Position numbers and translations under genes: made by a program | Part shown: in pieces, positions 1-12,070 of the stretch | Numbering within the stretch: position 1 is the stretch's first letter | Layout: each line of letters opens with the position of its first letter | NCBI GenBank assembly: GCA_035578155.1 | Contig: JAPWDM010000001.1 | Location: 78,736,816-78,800,815 of the forward strand | Reading direction: 5' to 3' | Length of the DNA stretch: 64,000 nt | DNA from: Brachynemurus nebulosus | Taxonomy: Eukaryota > Arthropoda > Insecta > Neuroptera > Myrmeleontidae | The notes under the pieces: generated by a model | Told to the model about the DNA's origin: nothing | The model's database searches: none | What the model saw: only the letters and a program-made list of their open reading frames with translations

Positions 1-636
1 TCTACCACCTGTTATAATATTTATTTCATAAGAGCTAAAAATGTTTTGTTTATATTAAATGAAAGAAAAATTACCTAAATTGAATAAATATAGTAAGATA
101 ATTTAAGTTTGTAACATCATTATTCGACTAACTGATCAGCATTGTTTATACTGTTCCACTGTTTCACTGATATGTATCAATTAGTGTCCTCAATCCTCAT
201 TATGTAAACAGATAGACATAAATTAATATGTGACATATATCGGTGTTATGCATGCAGGTATAAAAATTAAATTAGAAAAATACATTTAGAGATGCGAGCG
301 TATTCTTGTAAAATTTTATGAGGTGATACATATTTGATCAGTAAAAGAAAAAGGTTACACAAACGCTCCTGGAAAAATTTTCAATTTTGACACAATCATA
401 AATTATTGAACTACAATTTCTGAATTTAGACATAAAGAAATTTATCACCTTGCTAGCGAGCAATTGGAATTCGGTGGGAGAACAACAATTCCTGGAAAAG
501 CTATTCCCCTCGTTTCATTTTGCGGAACTATTGAGAAGGAACACTGTAATATACGAATTGGAATTTTTGATATAAAATAAATAAAAAACTTTTACATATT
601 TTATTGTTATTTATTTTTAAATCATTGCAATACATA
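1..636. other. AT-rich intergenic DNA with a possible coding remnant
   Basis: There is no long ORF. On the + strand at about 428-580 a 48-residue frame runs to a TAA followed directly by AATAAATAAA, which looks like a polyadenylation signal. A second frame over the same bases is also open, so the coding reading is ambiguous. It could be the last exon of a host gene or a transposon scrap. I do not recognise the peptide. Confidence 0.3.
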
Positions 637-641
637 TTTAC

Positions 642-872
642 TTGTTCAACATGTATAAATTCAACATTCTTTTTTAAATTTGTTCAACATGTGTAAAATT
701 AACCTTCATTTTTTAAATTAGTTCAACATGTACAAAATCAACATTCTTTTTTTAAATTTGTTCAACATGTATAAAATTAACATTCATTTTTTAAATTAGT
801 TCAACATGTATAAAATTAACATTCATTTTTTAAATTTGTTCAACATGTATAAAATTAACATTCTTTTCTTAA
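642..872. repeat. ~38-bp tandem repeat, six copies
   Basis: The core TTCAACATGTATAAAATTAA recurs six times with a 38-40 bp period. Units alternate between ...AAATTTG and ...AAATTAG endings, so a two-unit higher-order period is visible. It is AT-rich with no coding content. It is a minisatellite; the units abut without unique spacers, so it is not a CRISPR. Confidence 0.9.
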
Positions 873-1114
873 AATAAAGAGCATAAAGAGTAAACTAAGA
901 ACTTATTATTAACAGTCTTTCATCAGTCTTTTGCTTTTTTTATAGTTTACCTGTACTTAAATTGTATTTTAGTAGTAAAATTAGTAAAGTTACAATTCTC
1001 TAGTAAAATATTAAAACTATGTTGTCATACTGTCATCAGAATTTTAATAACTGCTGATTTAATTTCAAAATATTACTTATATATTAATTACTCAGACTGG
1101 CAAGATTATGAATT
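873..1114. other. AT-rich spacer
   Basis: No ORF or repeat is recognised between the minisatellite and the AAAC target duplication at 1115-1118. Confidence 0.6.
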
Positions 1115-1127
1115 AAACCGTCGGCCA

Positions 1128-1359
1128 TCTCACGAATGGTCGTATCTCATTTTTTCTGATTTTACAGGAGAACAAGTTATGGGTTTTGCCCTCTTTTCAT
1201 AATGAATTTTTATATATAAAAGTAAATTTCCACAATTTTATTTACAAACTTTTTTATTAATCAAAATATAAAATTTTTAGATTTGATTCCTATTTTAGAT
1301 TAAAAAAATTCTATGTACGTATTTTTTTTGAAAAATTAAGATACGACGTTTCGCGAGAT
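1128..1359. promoter_or_regulatory. Left-end subterminal transposase-site motifs
   Basis: The 20-bp motif ATCTCACGAA..GTCGTATC occurs within the left TIR (1128-1147) and again inverted at 1340-1359 (GATACGAC..TTCGCGAGAT). Repeated subterminal motifs of this kind usually bind transposase. That role is inferred. Confidence 0.5.
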
Positions 1360-1742
1360 CAAAATGTTAACAATTATTGAGTGACGCAAGAAACATACGG
1401 CTGAAGTTAATTGTTGCAACACAATTAATGCTTCGTTACAAATTGATAAACTGTATGGTTTAGATGTCCGTAAATAGTAGATTGCTTTTAAAAAAAAACT
1501 ATTTATCTGTGTTATTCACAAGAAAGCAACTAAAAAACACGACAAAGCTTCTATAACAAATTTTTGTGGGTTTATTCGGCTTTTTTACTTAATGAAAAAT
1601 CAATAAAATAATAGAAGGAGATTTAATAGAAATAACATACAAGATAGTTTACAGCAAATCTTTTGAAATTTATTAGATAACAAATCAATTTATAAAAAAA
1701 CGTGACAGATATTAAACATTGTATTTGAAATTACAAGTCCAT

Positions 1743-4117
1743 TTATGAGTCTTCATGAGGCAATGACAAATAAAACTGCTTATACTCTTCTTGTCTGATT
1801 ATGGCCAAATCACCTGTGCAAAGATCCACCAAATCAGAATACTTTTTCTTAGGAATTTTAATTGCAGTATTGTTCAGTGGAGCTAAAAGCAAGTCTTCTA
1901 TCTTCTTGTTCATCCTCTTGAGGGTAAATTCTTTGAATGATTCTTCCTTGTGATCTGTTTTATAGAATATACTGTTAGGAAAACTGTTGGTCACTTTGAA
2001 TTCCATAACTTGTGTCCAGTTAACAGCTTCTGGTTTACTGTTTTTGTCTTCACTATTGTCCCCCAAAGATTCTTAATTTTCGACTGTTTTTGCTAATTTT
2101 TGTTTCACTTGGTTGTTTTGCGTTAGAATTCTCATCTCTTTAGATAGCTTTTTGAAGTCCAAAAAATCAGAAAACTGTAAAGGGAAAACCAAATAAGGTT
2201 GTTTGAAACGAGCTAATTTACATACTGTGTAAAGCTGAGCACGAACCATCACATCACCTGCTCTTTCCAATGCCCCCGATATTGTACTGTGACAGGAATC
2301 ACCTTCACTTTGTCCATGATTAACTTCAAAATATCTGAGTGATATATCATGAATATTTTTTGCTCTATTAACTACGTATAGAAGCATTGAGGCTATAATC
2401 GTATTTTTATTTTGCCCCCAAGTGCCATCTAAAAAAAGTGTAACAGTTTTGACACCTCTTTCATCATAATGCTTTAAGGCATAATAGACAGCTGTGGAAA
2501 TTTCGGAAGATCCTCTTTTACTGGCGGCTTCGTGCCACATATAGCAAAAGCAATCTTTGTTTCCAAGGTTATAAAATGTTAAGTTGTAGTTTGACAGTCT
2601 ATGTTTGTAAAACAATGCATTTTCCTTAGATATGGGAAGGTAAATCACTTGCTGTAGATCAAAAACTCCTGCTAAATGTGTGTCGTCCTTTTCTGCTAAT
2701 TTTTTACATTTTTCCTTTATTAATCTCACGGTTTCTTTTTGTAAAATGTGTTTGTCATACTTTTCCTTCAATTTTAGTTTCAGGTCGTCATTACCTTCTC
2801 TGTATGAAACACAAAGCGAGCATTGGTCTTTCTTAGGGTGATGAAATGCTAGGTTTTTTATTCTGAACACTCGGACATAGGTAGAATAACTTGGCCTTTC
2901 ATCTGAATCTTTTAATTCAGATATAAACATATTATAAAGCTTCGGGAGATTTAAAGCTGGGTGAAAATATTCTTTTGACGTATCGGCACGACAATAATGG
3001 GATTCTACCCTTGGGAACTTCTCGATATGGTTCTCTACCATTTTGCGTATTTTCTTATCCCGATCAATTATTACTGTAGACTGTCTTCCACCTCTTTTAT
3101 CCTTTTCCACCGAACCTTCGTGTGTAAGCTTGAAAATAGCTGTACGTATCACTCGATCGGTAACAGAGAGATTATTCAGAAAACATGTTTTACAAACACG
3201 ATATCGATTTCCTTGGGCCATCAGAAAATATTTTATAGTATTTTGACGTCTTGAGCGATCCTTATTTTTGCTTGTCTTGTGTTTAGTTTCTGATATCTCT
3301 ATATGTCTCAAAATAAATTCTCTTTGCTTGTCAATATTATCTAGCTCATAATATGTTTTAAATATTGATTCTCTGTGTTCGGATATTTTATAACACTCTT
3401 TTCCATTTTTCTTACAGCTATCTATATTACATTCAGGTCCAATCACTTTTGCTGGGATAATTTTCTTAGTACGTATACTTTTATATTCTTTTCCGTGGGT
3501 TCTATTGTATTTAGCTTCTTTCTGTTTATTTATACGTTTTTCTTTGGATCGTACTACTTCTTTTTTATTTCCCTCGACCGAAAATTCAGGCAGTTCTCCT
3601 GTATCGCTCATGAAATCTGTTAAAATAACCTTTGTAATTTTGTCATTAGTTTGCTCAGTATTGTCCCTTTTGTTACAAGATTTCAATTCAGTAGTTTTCT
3701 TATTCTTCTTTTGGTATTTACCGTGATTTTTACATTTTTGGGGGAATTCTACAAAATGTTCGGCACATAGCAGGATTTTGCATCTGCTGCAAAGATCCAA
3801 TCCTTCTTGATACAGGATTTTACCTCGCATTTTTGAAAATATTCAGGGTCTTTATCAGAATCGTACTCTTCTTCACTTGATGGCGGGTTTGTAAGTAAAA
3901 ATTCCTGTTTTTTTGGCAGTCCACTAGTGCTCGGTTGACATAAGTTATTATCTTGTAAGTTATTTTCTTCATTAATTAATATATCCAAACTATCGAGATT
4001 TATTAATTCACTCAAAGGCACATTTTGCAGAATATTATACTCCTTGAATTTTTTTGCAAGTGGGACATCATCATCAGAGTCACTTTCTGAAATAATATTC
4101 TGTTTATTTCCCGCCAT
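1743..4117 (-). pseudogene. Sola-like transposase gene, broken by one frameshift and one stop
   Basis: Three pieces form one gene. 4117-3749 encodes an acidic Ser/Asp-rich N-terminus starting MAGNKQNIIS. 3830-2073 encodes the 585-residue core, and 2072-1743 the C-terminal ~110 residues. The first two pieces overlap in different frames, and continuity of the Cys-rich motif places a 1-base indel near 3795-3810. The last two share one frame and are split only by TAA at 2073-2075. The ATG at 4117 is the likely start, and ORF-free sequence of about 480 bp to the right TIR would hold the promoter. The transposase would cut and rejoin element ends in the nucleus, but this copy cannot make it in one piece. 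Confidence 0.75.
2073..3830 (-). CDS. Core of Sola-like DDE transposase (fragment of broken gene)
   Basis: This is a 585-residue frame. Residues ~14-27 carry a Cys cluster (CSRCKILLCAEHF) that looks zinc-binding. Basic, low-complexity linkers fill ~30-130. A catalytic-type region follows: VFDLQQVIYLP near 386, WHEAASKRGSSEIS near 430, LFLDGTWGQNKN near 464 and NHGQSEGDSCHS near 507. The two Asp and the Asp/Glu near 507 are my candidate metal ligands (inference). The FDLQ...RG..EI...GGQN-type order resembles a transposase family seen in insects, Hydra and other animals. The frame starts inside the gene, so the first Met is not the true start, and it ends at an in-frame TAA. Confidence 0.6.
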   Translation of the reverse strand: MRGKILYQEGLDLCSRCKILLCAEHFVEFPQKCKNHGKYQKKNKKTTELKSCNKRDNTEQTNDKITKVILTDFMSDTGELPEFSVEGNKKEVVRSKEKRINKQKEAKYNRTHGKEYKSIRTKKIIPAKVIGPECNIDSCKKNGKECYKISEHRESIFKTYYELDNIDKQREFILRHIEISETKHKTSKNKDRSRRQNTIKYFLMAQGNRYRVCKTCFLNNLSVTDRVIRTAIFKLTHEGSVEKDKRGGRQSTVIIDRDKKIRKMVENHIEKFPRVESHYCRADTSKEYFHPALNLPKLYNMFISELKDSDERPSYSTYVRVFRIKNLAFHHPKKDQCSLCVSYREGNDDLKLKLKEKYDKHILQKETVRLIKEKCKKLAEKDDTHLAGVFDLQQVIYLPISKENALFYKHRLSNYNLTFYNLGNKDCFCYMWHEAASKRGSSEISTAVYYALKHYDERGVKTVTLFLDGTWGQNKNTIIASMLLYVVNRAKNIHDISLRYFEVNHGQSEGDSCHSTISGALERAGDVMVRAQLYTVCKLARFKQPYLVFPLQFSDFLDFKKLSKEMRILTQNNQVKQKLAKTVEN

Positions 4118-4378
4118 TACTACGAATTTATAAAATTAAAGTCACTTATTTTCAAAGTTCTATAACATACGCGAAAAAGTAAACACAAAAAATTAATTAG
4201 AATAAACCCAAACACGAAAACCTTTGACTACTATGAAAGCATTATTAAAAATAAACTAAGTCACATTACGCCAATAAGTATACATAGCGGCCAGATCAGG
4301 GTAAAACTGAACTGTTTATAGATAAACAGAAACCACTCAGTGCGATAGAGCGTTCAAGTTGTGACCTGTTAATACTGA

Positions 4379-4646
4379 GATACGACGTTTTGTTAGATTG
4401 GCTTTGATTCTACCATCATTTTTTTAATCTCACGAAAAGTCGTATCTAGAGTTACGACGATTTGTGAGATATTGAAAAAAGCCCAAATGAGATACACGTA
4501 AACTATTCAACAATACAATTTCTAAACGGCAAAAAATAGAGGTACGATGATTCGTGAGTGTTTTCAGAACGTTGAGTAGATATTGTCGGCGGCGTATCTC
4601 AAAATCTGAATTTTTTGAGATACGACCATTCGTGAGATGGCCGACG
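4379..4646. promoter_or_regulatory. Right-end cluster of subterminal motifs
   Basis: Degenerate copies of GATACGAC..TTCGTGAGAT lie at 4379-4398, 4427-4446 (inverted), 4451-4470 and 4541-4558, plus the TIR copy near 4620-4639. The cluster sits upstream of the minus-strand transposase start at 4117. It could serve both transposition and promoter autoregulation (inference). Confidence 0.5.
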
Positions 4647-4756
4647 AAACATTTATATAAATAAATACAACATTCTCGATAATCTCTCGCGCTGGAAAAA
4701 TATAGCAACCGATAGACAAAAATGTAATTGTAAATAGTATGGTGGGGTAACTACGG

Positions 4757-5408
4757 CGTGGTTTAATATTTAGCCTACTGGCAGTAGTTTCTTTATTCGT
4801 CGCTAGATGACAAAAATTAACACTTAAAAAAATGGTAGCAATTTGAAATTGTCCATTTTTATTTGAAAACAATAAATTATTATGAATAAATTAAAATGAG
4901 ATTCAAAAAATATGCCAATTTGTATTTTATAAATGAAACAACATAAATTTTGTGAATTATCAAAATCTAATAAACAAACCTTGTCTACTGGCAGTAGTTA
5001 TTTTTTTGACCACTAGTTCGCGTATCTAAATTTCATGATTCCACATATTATATAATTTATATGCCAGTTTTTGAAAAATAATGACTTTTTTTTAAATAAA
5101 TCATTATTTTTCATAAGTTCGCATATTGGGAATCGTAAAACAGATACACGAACTAGTGGTAAAAAAATTAACTACTGCCGGTCGGCAAAGTTTGTTTATT
5201 AGATTTTGAAAATTCACAAAATTTGTGCTGTTTAGTCTGCAAAATACAAACTGGCATATTTTTTTGGATATAATTCTTATTTTTTACAATAATTTACTAT
5301 TTTTAAATAACGGTCAATTCCAAATTGCTACCACTTTTTTAGATCTCAATTTGACCATCTGGTGAGGAATGAAAGAACTACTACCAGTAGGCTAAATATT
5401 AAACCACG
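4757..5408. mobile_element. Foldback/MITE-like element, 652 bp
   Basis: The left end CGTGGTTTAATATTTAGCCT is matched as an inverted repeat at 5389-5408. Arms of about 250-300 bp pair imperfectly through the body, including a repeated CTACTGGCAGTAGTT-like motif near 4985 and 5175. No ORF is present. I could not define a target duplication. Confidence 0.65.
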
Positions 5409-5465
5409 TCTCCATTTCATTTCCCAATACATAATCTATTGGATAATGATTACCAATAATAGTAC

Positions 5466-5676
5466 GTTACTTTAACTAACATATATATCGCAGCCAATTA
5501 ATTAAGTCATTAAAGAAAAAAATATTTTTTTCAAAAAAATTATTAATTTTTCAAGAAATTAACTAACTTATATATCGCAGTTACTTTAACTAACATATAT
5601 ATCGCAGCCAATTAATTAAGTCATTAAAGAAAAAAAATATTTTTTTCAAAAAAATTATTAATTTTTCAAGAAATTA
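5466..5676. repeat. 114-bp tandem duplication (two copies)
   Basis: GTTACTTTAACTAACATATA begins at 5466 and again at 5580. The two units are nearly identical across poly-A/T-rich sequence. It is non-coding. Confidence 0.9.
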
Positions 5677-5824
5677 GTGTGGGCAGTAAATGTAGAAAAA
5701 AGTTACGTTTAATTAAACTATCTTATTAAAAAAAAAAAAAAAAAAAGACAAAAAGAAACATAGTAGGCCTAAATGCATCTGGGGCCGCTACCCGATGGTT
5801 ACCCCGCCATGTTCTTCATAACCT

Positions 5825-7805
5825 TTAGGAGGCATTATTTAAATTATAATCTAAAAATACAACCTGAGATAATTTACTCGTTTTAAGACTTCCACGTTTT
5901 TCGGTTGCTATCTGTCCAGCTCGAGAAAAAATTCTTTCACTTGGTACAGAGGTCGCAACAATACATAATCGTGTTTTGACAATTTGGTATAATCGGGGTA
6001 TAAATGTTTCCTTTGTTACCACCAAATTAATGGATCGGAATTTACTCCGTGACTATTTTGTCTAGGTAGTAGTGGTTCGTCTAAGTATTTATCAACTTCA
6101 ATGATAGCTGACGCTCTAATATTTGAAGGTTGTAGGAAGTGTTGTACTTCCTGATCAAAAGTTTTCCATAATACATCCACTTTATCAGAATTTTTTGGCA
6201 CAGAAGTTGTATCTAATAAATTATCTGTTGTTATTCCATCACATTTTACTTGTGCAACTTTAGTGTATAGCTTTTCAACAGCTTTTTTATAACGTCTGTC
6301 TTCCGTAAATCCAAATCTTTTCAGTCTTGGGTCTAAAAGAGTGCACTGAGAAATCAAATCGTTATCTTCAATATGATCCCTTTCTGAAAAAAAAAAAAAC
6401 GGTGATCTACTTCAGAGCGCAATCGTGCTAACAATTTTTGGGAGTCATCAGTTAAATTGGGCATATCAAAAGAGTATAAATGTCTTCTTATTTCGCGGCA
6501 ATACACTATGATGCATGAAGCACTGACCTTTCTTTCAGTACTTATAGCAATGGTGACAACATCAAAAGTTTCAAGTATTTTTACTACTTGCTCTGCGGTT
6601 AACCACTCATTGTTGCTGAGCACAGTTGTTGTATCAAATTCTTCATCAGAAGCCAACAAAGACGTACTTAAGACAGCAAGTGTCGATACCACTGCAATTT
6701 TTATTTGAAGTACACGTCTAATCATATCGAATGTTGAGTTCCACCTGGTTGGTACGTCATTTTTCAATTTAAGAAAGGGCAGTTCCAGACGCTCTTGTGT
6801 TTCAGTTAATTTTGCGTGAGCATGAGAACTTTTTTTAAACAAACGAACTATACATTTTATTTTGTCGACAATAACTTGAATTTCTTTAAGGCCAATCTGT
6901 GTAATTAAATTGATAGTGTGCGCAAAACAACTCCATTGGCGCCAACCACCTAAGCGTATTGCTGCCTTCATATTCGCAGCATTATCAGTGACTATAACAC
7001 TGACTTTATTGGAAATTTCCCATTATTTAAATAATTCCTTTAGTTTCTTGTATATATTTTCTGCCGTGTGACGTTCTGTAAGCTGGACCACGCCTAAAAG
7101 ATCAGTAGCTAGCAGCAAGTTGTTTTCTTCCACGATGTAATGTGCAGTCATACTAAGAAAACTGTCCATATTTCGTGATATCCAACCATCGGTAGTTATA
7201 CATATTGCAAATGCCCGGTTAAGACGATTTTTTACCGTTTCTAAAATTTTATTATATGCTGCAGGTATTAAAGACTGAGACACAGTTTTTTTAGTAGGCA
7301 ATTTATATGACGGATTTAAGAGATACACAAATTTTTTGAATTCAGTATCTTCAACCACGCTAAAACGATAATATTCTTTTGTAATCATAGAAATTAATTG
7401 TCTGTCTATTTCTTTTTGCTTTTTTAAAGGAAGAGGTCGTTGTAAAAAACCATCAATTTTTTGAGTATTCGTAGGTAAATTAGAACGTTGCGCAATTTGA
7501 ACTGAAGTCACGGATGCTGGAACCAAATCTGTCTGTTGACTTGTAGAAACTGTGTCATTACTGCTGATGTCATTTGTATCTTGATCTTGACGCTGTTGTT
7601 CATATCCAGGTTGAAATACTTCTGGTAATGTAGGTTGTCGTACAATTACCTGCGCTGAATGTTTTTTATTCATATGTCTTATTAAGCTACATATAGATTT
7701 GTTTGCCACAGATAATTTTGTGGGACAATATAAGCATTTAACTTTTTTTTCTGAATCGACCTTCGAAAAATGTAACCATATATGACTTCTTAATTTACTG
7801 TTCAT
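5825..7805 (-). pseudogene. hAT transposase (BED-finger/ZBED type), broken
   Basis: The gene starts at ATG 7805 and opens with a BED zinc finger (CLYCPTKL...H MNKKH, residues ~24-48). It then has CITTDGWISRNMDS near residue 200 and the Asp-bearing VIVTDNAANM motif just after the first break. The hAT C-terminal dimerisation block is CIVATSVPSERIFSRAG near 5930. The breaks I see are an in-frame TAA at 7023-7025, a frame change in a 13-A run at 6388-6400, and a frameshift near 6016-6025 just after DPLIWW. Pieces are 7805-7023, 6971-6354, 6357-6016 and 6025-5825. Without the breaks it would be a typical ~650-residue hAT enzyme. I could not find matching TIRs, and the poly-A at ~5729-5746 is not clearly part of it. 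Confidence 0.8.
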
Positions 7806-9520
7806 TTTGTGAATCGATTTCTACTTATTCAGCACTAATAATGATATCTGAAAAAATAAGAATACGGAAGCTCAGTTTTGTAAAATAATGTAAGATTTAA
7901 AAATTAAGAAAATAATAGTATTTTTACTAATACAGAACATAAAATTCCGAACAGTTAACAATCAAAAATGTTCGTTGCAATTTTAATATTTGAAATATTT
8001 ATTGTTGTTGCTTATTTCTAATATAATTATAGTAAAAAAAGTTTTAAAAATATCCACTTTCAACTTGCATATAATTGTGATATTTACTAGATTTTAAACG
8101 CTACTGTACATTAAATTTAGATTTTAATATTATACTTACACAGAAGAAATTGTTGGGAATTATTAATTTGGAATACAGGAAATACAATAACACGCTGAAA
8201 TCTGGAAATCTTGATACGCTTAATACGACTTTTTAGTAATTTCATTTGATTTTGATTTCTGCACTTTTTTATACGTTTTATACATACTGAACAAATTTCG
8301 AAAAAGAATGTAAACGTGATGTTGGCAAACGTGTTAACAGCGTTAACAATGGGCGGTCTGTACACGATCCATAATGTTGGCAGTATTTTGAAATAATTTT
8401 GTGAACAGATTTCAATTTGCTTAGTAGTTAAGTACTAATAACGATATCTGGAAAAATAAGAATACGGCTGCTCAGAATTGAAAAATAAAAAATATAAGAT
8501 TTAAAAAATTAAGAAAATAATAGCATTTTAACTAATACATGACATAGAATTCAGAACAGTTAACAATCAAAAACGTTCGTTGTAATTTTGTATTTGAAAT
8601 AATTATTGTTGTTGCTTATTTCTAATATAGTAAAAAAATTTTAAAAATGCCCACTTTCATTTTTCAACTTGCATATAAGTATGATATTTACTAGATTTTA
8701 AACGCTAGTATACATTAAATTTGGATTTTAATTTTATACTTACGCAGAAGAAATTGTTAGGAATTATGATATACCGGAATTCTTAATTTGGAATCCACGA
8801 AATACAGTACACACTGGAATCTGGAAATCTTGATACGCTTGATACGACATTTTACATTTTAGTAGTTTAATTTGATTTTGATTTCTGCACTTTTTTATAC
8901 GTTTTATACATGCTGAACAAATTTCGAAAAAGAATGTAGACGTGATGTTGACATGTTGACAAGTGTGTTAATACCGATAACAATGGGCGGCCTGTACACG
9001 ATCCATAATGTTGGCAGTTTTTTCATTTTGAAATAATTTTATGAACAGAATTCAATTTGTTTAGTAGTTAAGAACTAATAACGATATCTGGAAAAATAAG
9101 AATACGGCTGCTCAGAATTGAAAAATAAAAAATTAAGAAAATAATACCATTTTAACTAATAATGCATGACATAGAATTCAGAACAGTTAACAATAAAAAA
9201 AAACATTCGTTGTAATTTTGTATTTGAAATAATTATTGTTGCTTAAAATGTCTACTTTTATTTTTCAATTTGCATATAATTATGATATTTACTAGGTTTT
9301 AAATACTACTGTGTATGAAATTTAATAGTATACTTACATAAAAGGTATATATTTTCAGGAATTATTAATTTTGGAATATACAATTGAATATACAATTAAA
9401 CACTGAAATCTGGAAATCTTGATAGATGAACAAAATTTATAAAAAACGTGACGTTTGAAAAATGTGTATGATATTACCGCCGTACACGACCCGTAATACT
9501 GTCAGTATTTCGAAATAGTA
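7804..9520. repeat. Three tandem ~600-bp units upstream of the hAT gene
   Basis: Units start with ATTTTGTGAA-like sequence at 7804, 8396 and 9036. They share GATATCTG(G)AAAAATAAGAA, GAACAGTTAACAAT, TTTCGAAAAAGAATGTA and a terminal GGGCGG(T/C)CTGTACACGATCC block. The third unit is shorter and more diverged. Unit 1 abuts the hAT start codon at 7805, so the array looks like a multiplied 5' region. It is non-coding. Confidence 0.8.
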
Positions 9521-9635
9521 AATACTGGCATTATTACTGAAGTATCCATATACAGATTTTATATTATAAAAATAATAATTCATTATTTTTCTCAATAAAT
9601 ACTGACAGTATTAATTAATCGTGTATAGGCCGCCA
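9477..9635. repeat. 159-bp inverted repeat (foldback)
   Basis: CCGCCGTACACGACCCGTAA at the left is matched inverted by sequence ending TCGTGTATAGGCCGCC at the right. The inner arms share AAATACTGACAGTATT. The arm sequence equals the block ending each of the three 600-bp units, which links the two repeats. Confidence 0.65.
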
Positions 9636-9639
9636 CAAA

Positions 9640-10487
9640 ATGGCAGAAAATAGGCCGGAAATGCTGATGGTATCATGACGAAATATCACAAAGCGCGTGC
9701 GCCGCAGGCACTTGATACCTTCTGTAGATATAATCGCTTTCTACAATACCTACCATACCTACTGCGTTAAATAGCGCAATGAGTTACAACACTGCGCTAA
9801 CACAGTAAGGTGCGCTTGAGTTATTGCGTCAACTCAAGATTTTTTGCTGAGTTACCCAGGCCTAGTATATAACCAATACTTTAAAAACTGTTTATCAACT
9901 CTTTCAGTTGTTTTGCTTGCCCAAATTTTGTACCCAATAGATTAGTAAAATTGTTAACATAATTCCACTAAATGATTTTGACCTATAATTGAAACTAAAA
10001 AAAAAATAATAATAAATAAATAAAATAAAATAAAAAAATAACAATAATGAATAATAGGTACCTACATATATTAAATTTTAATTTATATTGATATTAAAAT
10101 ATTAAATTTTTAAAACTATTAATTGTTAAAATTGTTAAATTATTTATTGTTGAATACTGTTAAATTATTAATTACTGAATATTGTCGCATTATTTAATGG
10201 TTAATATTGTTGAATAATTTTTATTGTCGGTTAATGTTGTTGAATCATTTAAATATTGATAAATACTGTTTAACTATCTCTTGTTGAACTGTCAATTGCT
10301 GAAATTTATTTAATTACTTGGTTGCTACTGGATTACATAATTATATGTTGTTAAATATTACTGACTTATTATAATAATTAAATCAGTATTAAGTATTATT
10401 AAATAATTATGTTAAATAAGTATATAATATGTTATTTGTTTACGCTGCCAATCTATGTTATGTAAAAATGTACTTAAACATTAAATA
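9640..10487. other. Unassigned DNA, simple and degenerate AT repeats
   Basis: 9640-9870 is slightly GC-richer with no ORF. 9960-10440 is dominated by degenerate TGTTAAATTATTAATTGTTG-like periodic sequence. I see no gene. Confidence 0.5.
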
Positions 10488-11213
<726 letters not shown>

Positions 11214-12015
11214 GGGCTTTACATCTCTTAATTTTATTGAAGTCGTCTCTTGCTTCTCCCCCGACAGAATTTTAATTACAGCTTATTTTAATTTTGTGTT
11301 CAAAGTGATTTGTGTTTGTCTTAATTTATTTATTTATTAACAATACCCTGTTCCAGCTGGTCTGGCAGGGTACTTTTAGTCTTGTCGTTATGCCACTAAG
11401 GGCCTTTTACACCCTTAGTGGTACTGTTGTTATTTATACATGTTATTTGTTTTCGTTATTGTTTTTTATCGATGTACCACCAAAGGCCTTTTACACCCGA
11501 GGTGGTACATCATTTGTTTTTACTACCTGTGATATTTTGTTATGCCGCTGTAGGCCTGTTGTTATGGCTCTACAGCGGTATTGTTTTAACTCCTTATTGC
11601 GTCACTGGTCGGCCTGTGGCCACCCAGTGACGCAATAAGTCCTATCTGTGATACTTATTGTGATAATTTTCTGTGATATGTAGTGTGTTTCTAGTCGGTT
11701 CTCTCCACTCCGGGGCCCTTTACACCTCGGAGGGAGTTCCAGCGATGGCTTCCAGGCCTTGGTGACCGGACGCTCTGTCTAGTACTTATCGTACCGTCAC
11801 CAAGGACTGTCCACTCTTTTAAAGCCCTGGGATGGCAGGACCCATCGATGGATTTTATTATGTGTATGTTTTGTCCCTTGTCTAGTGCATTTATGTGTTC
11901 CTGTCTGTTTTGTGTATGTTTTTATCTCTCGTTTCGGCGGCGCATGCCCTTTGTAGGCGATGCCGCCGGGTACTGCTGACCGCGCCATCCACCGGCAGCA
12001 GTACCCCAATTTTAA

Positions 12016-12017
<2 letters not shown>
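11214..12017 (+). ncRNA. Structured 3' UTR of LINE A: series of ten hairpins
   Basis: Consecutive stem-loops are visible at about 11345-11372, 11392-11422, 11471-11511, 11543-11579, 11593-11639 (16-bp stem), 11699-11737, 11757-11805 (10-bp stem), 11823-11842 (loop GGATGG), 11936-11967 (GGCGGC stem) and 11969-12003 (CTGCTG stem). Two of the loops read GGCCTTTTACACC and a third is similar. The same series occurs in LINE C with paired changes. It probably presents the RNA 3' end to the element's reverse transcriptase (inference). Confidence 0.7.
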
Positions 12018-12050
<33 letters not shown>

Positions 12051-12053
<3 letters not shown>

Positions 12054-12070
12054 ATAATAATAATAATAAT
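12051..12070. repeat. (AAT)n joining LINE A and element B
   Basis: Short AAT tract following the poly-A of copy A. Element B starts immediately after it. Confidence 0.9.

Larger units (their letters stand above)
1119..4646 (-). mobile_element. Sola-like DNA transposon, complete ends, 4-bp TSD
   Basis: Both ends start with CGTCGGCCATCTCACGAATG and match perfectly for 31 bp as inverted repeats (1119-1149 and 4616-4646), with weaker similarity further in. The flanking AAAC at 1115-1118 and 4647-4650 is a 4-bp target duplication. The transposase lies on the minus strand at 1743-4117. A 4-bp TSD with this protein type fits the Sola superfamily, but I assign that from remembered family features and not from a search. 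Length 3528 bp. Confidence 0.85.

Noticed and set aside
642..872. Regular direct repeats that could suggest a CRISPR array
   Set aside because: Units abut with no unique spacers, are AT-rich, and the context is a eukaryotic genome.
4430..4872. Two minus-strand ORFs near the Sola-like right end
   Set aside because: They overlap the TIR and subterminal motifs and show no domain-like features.
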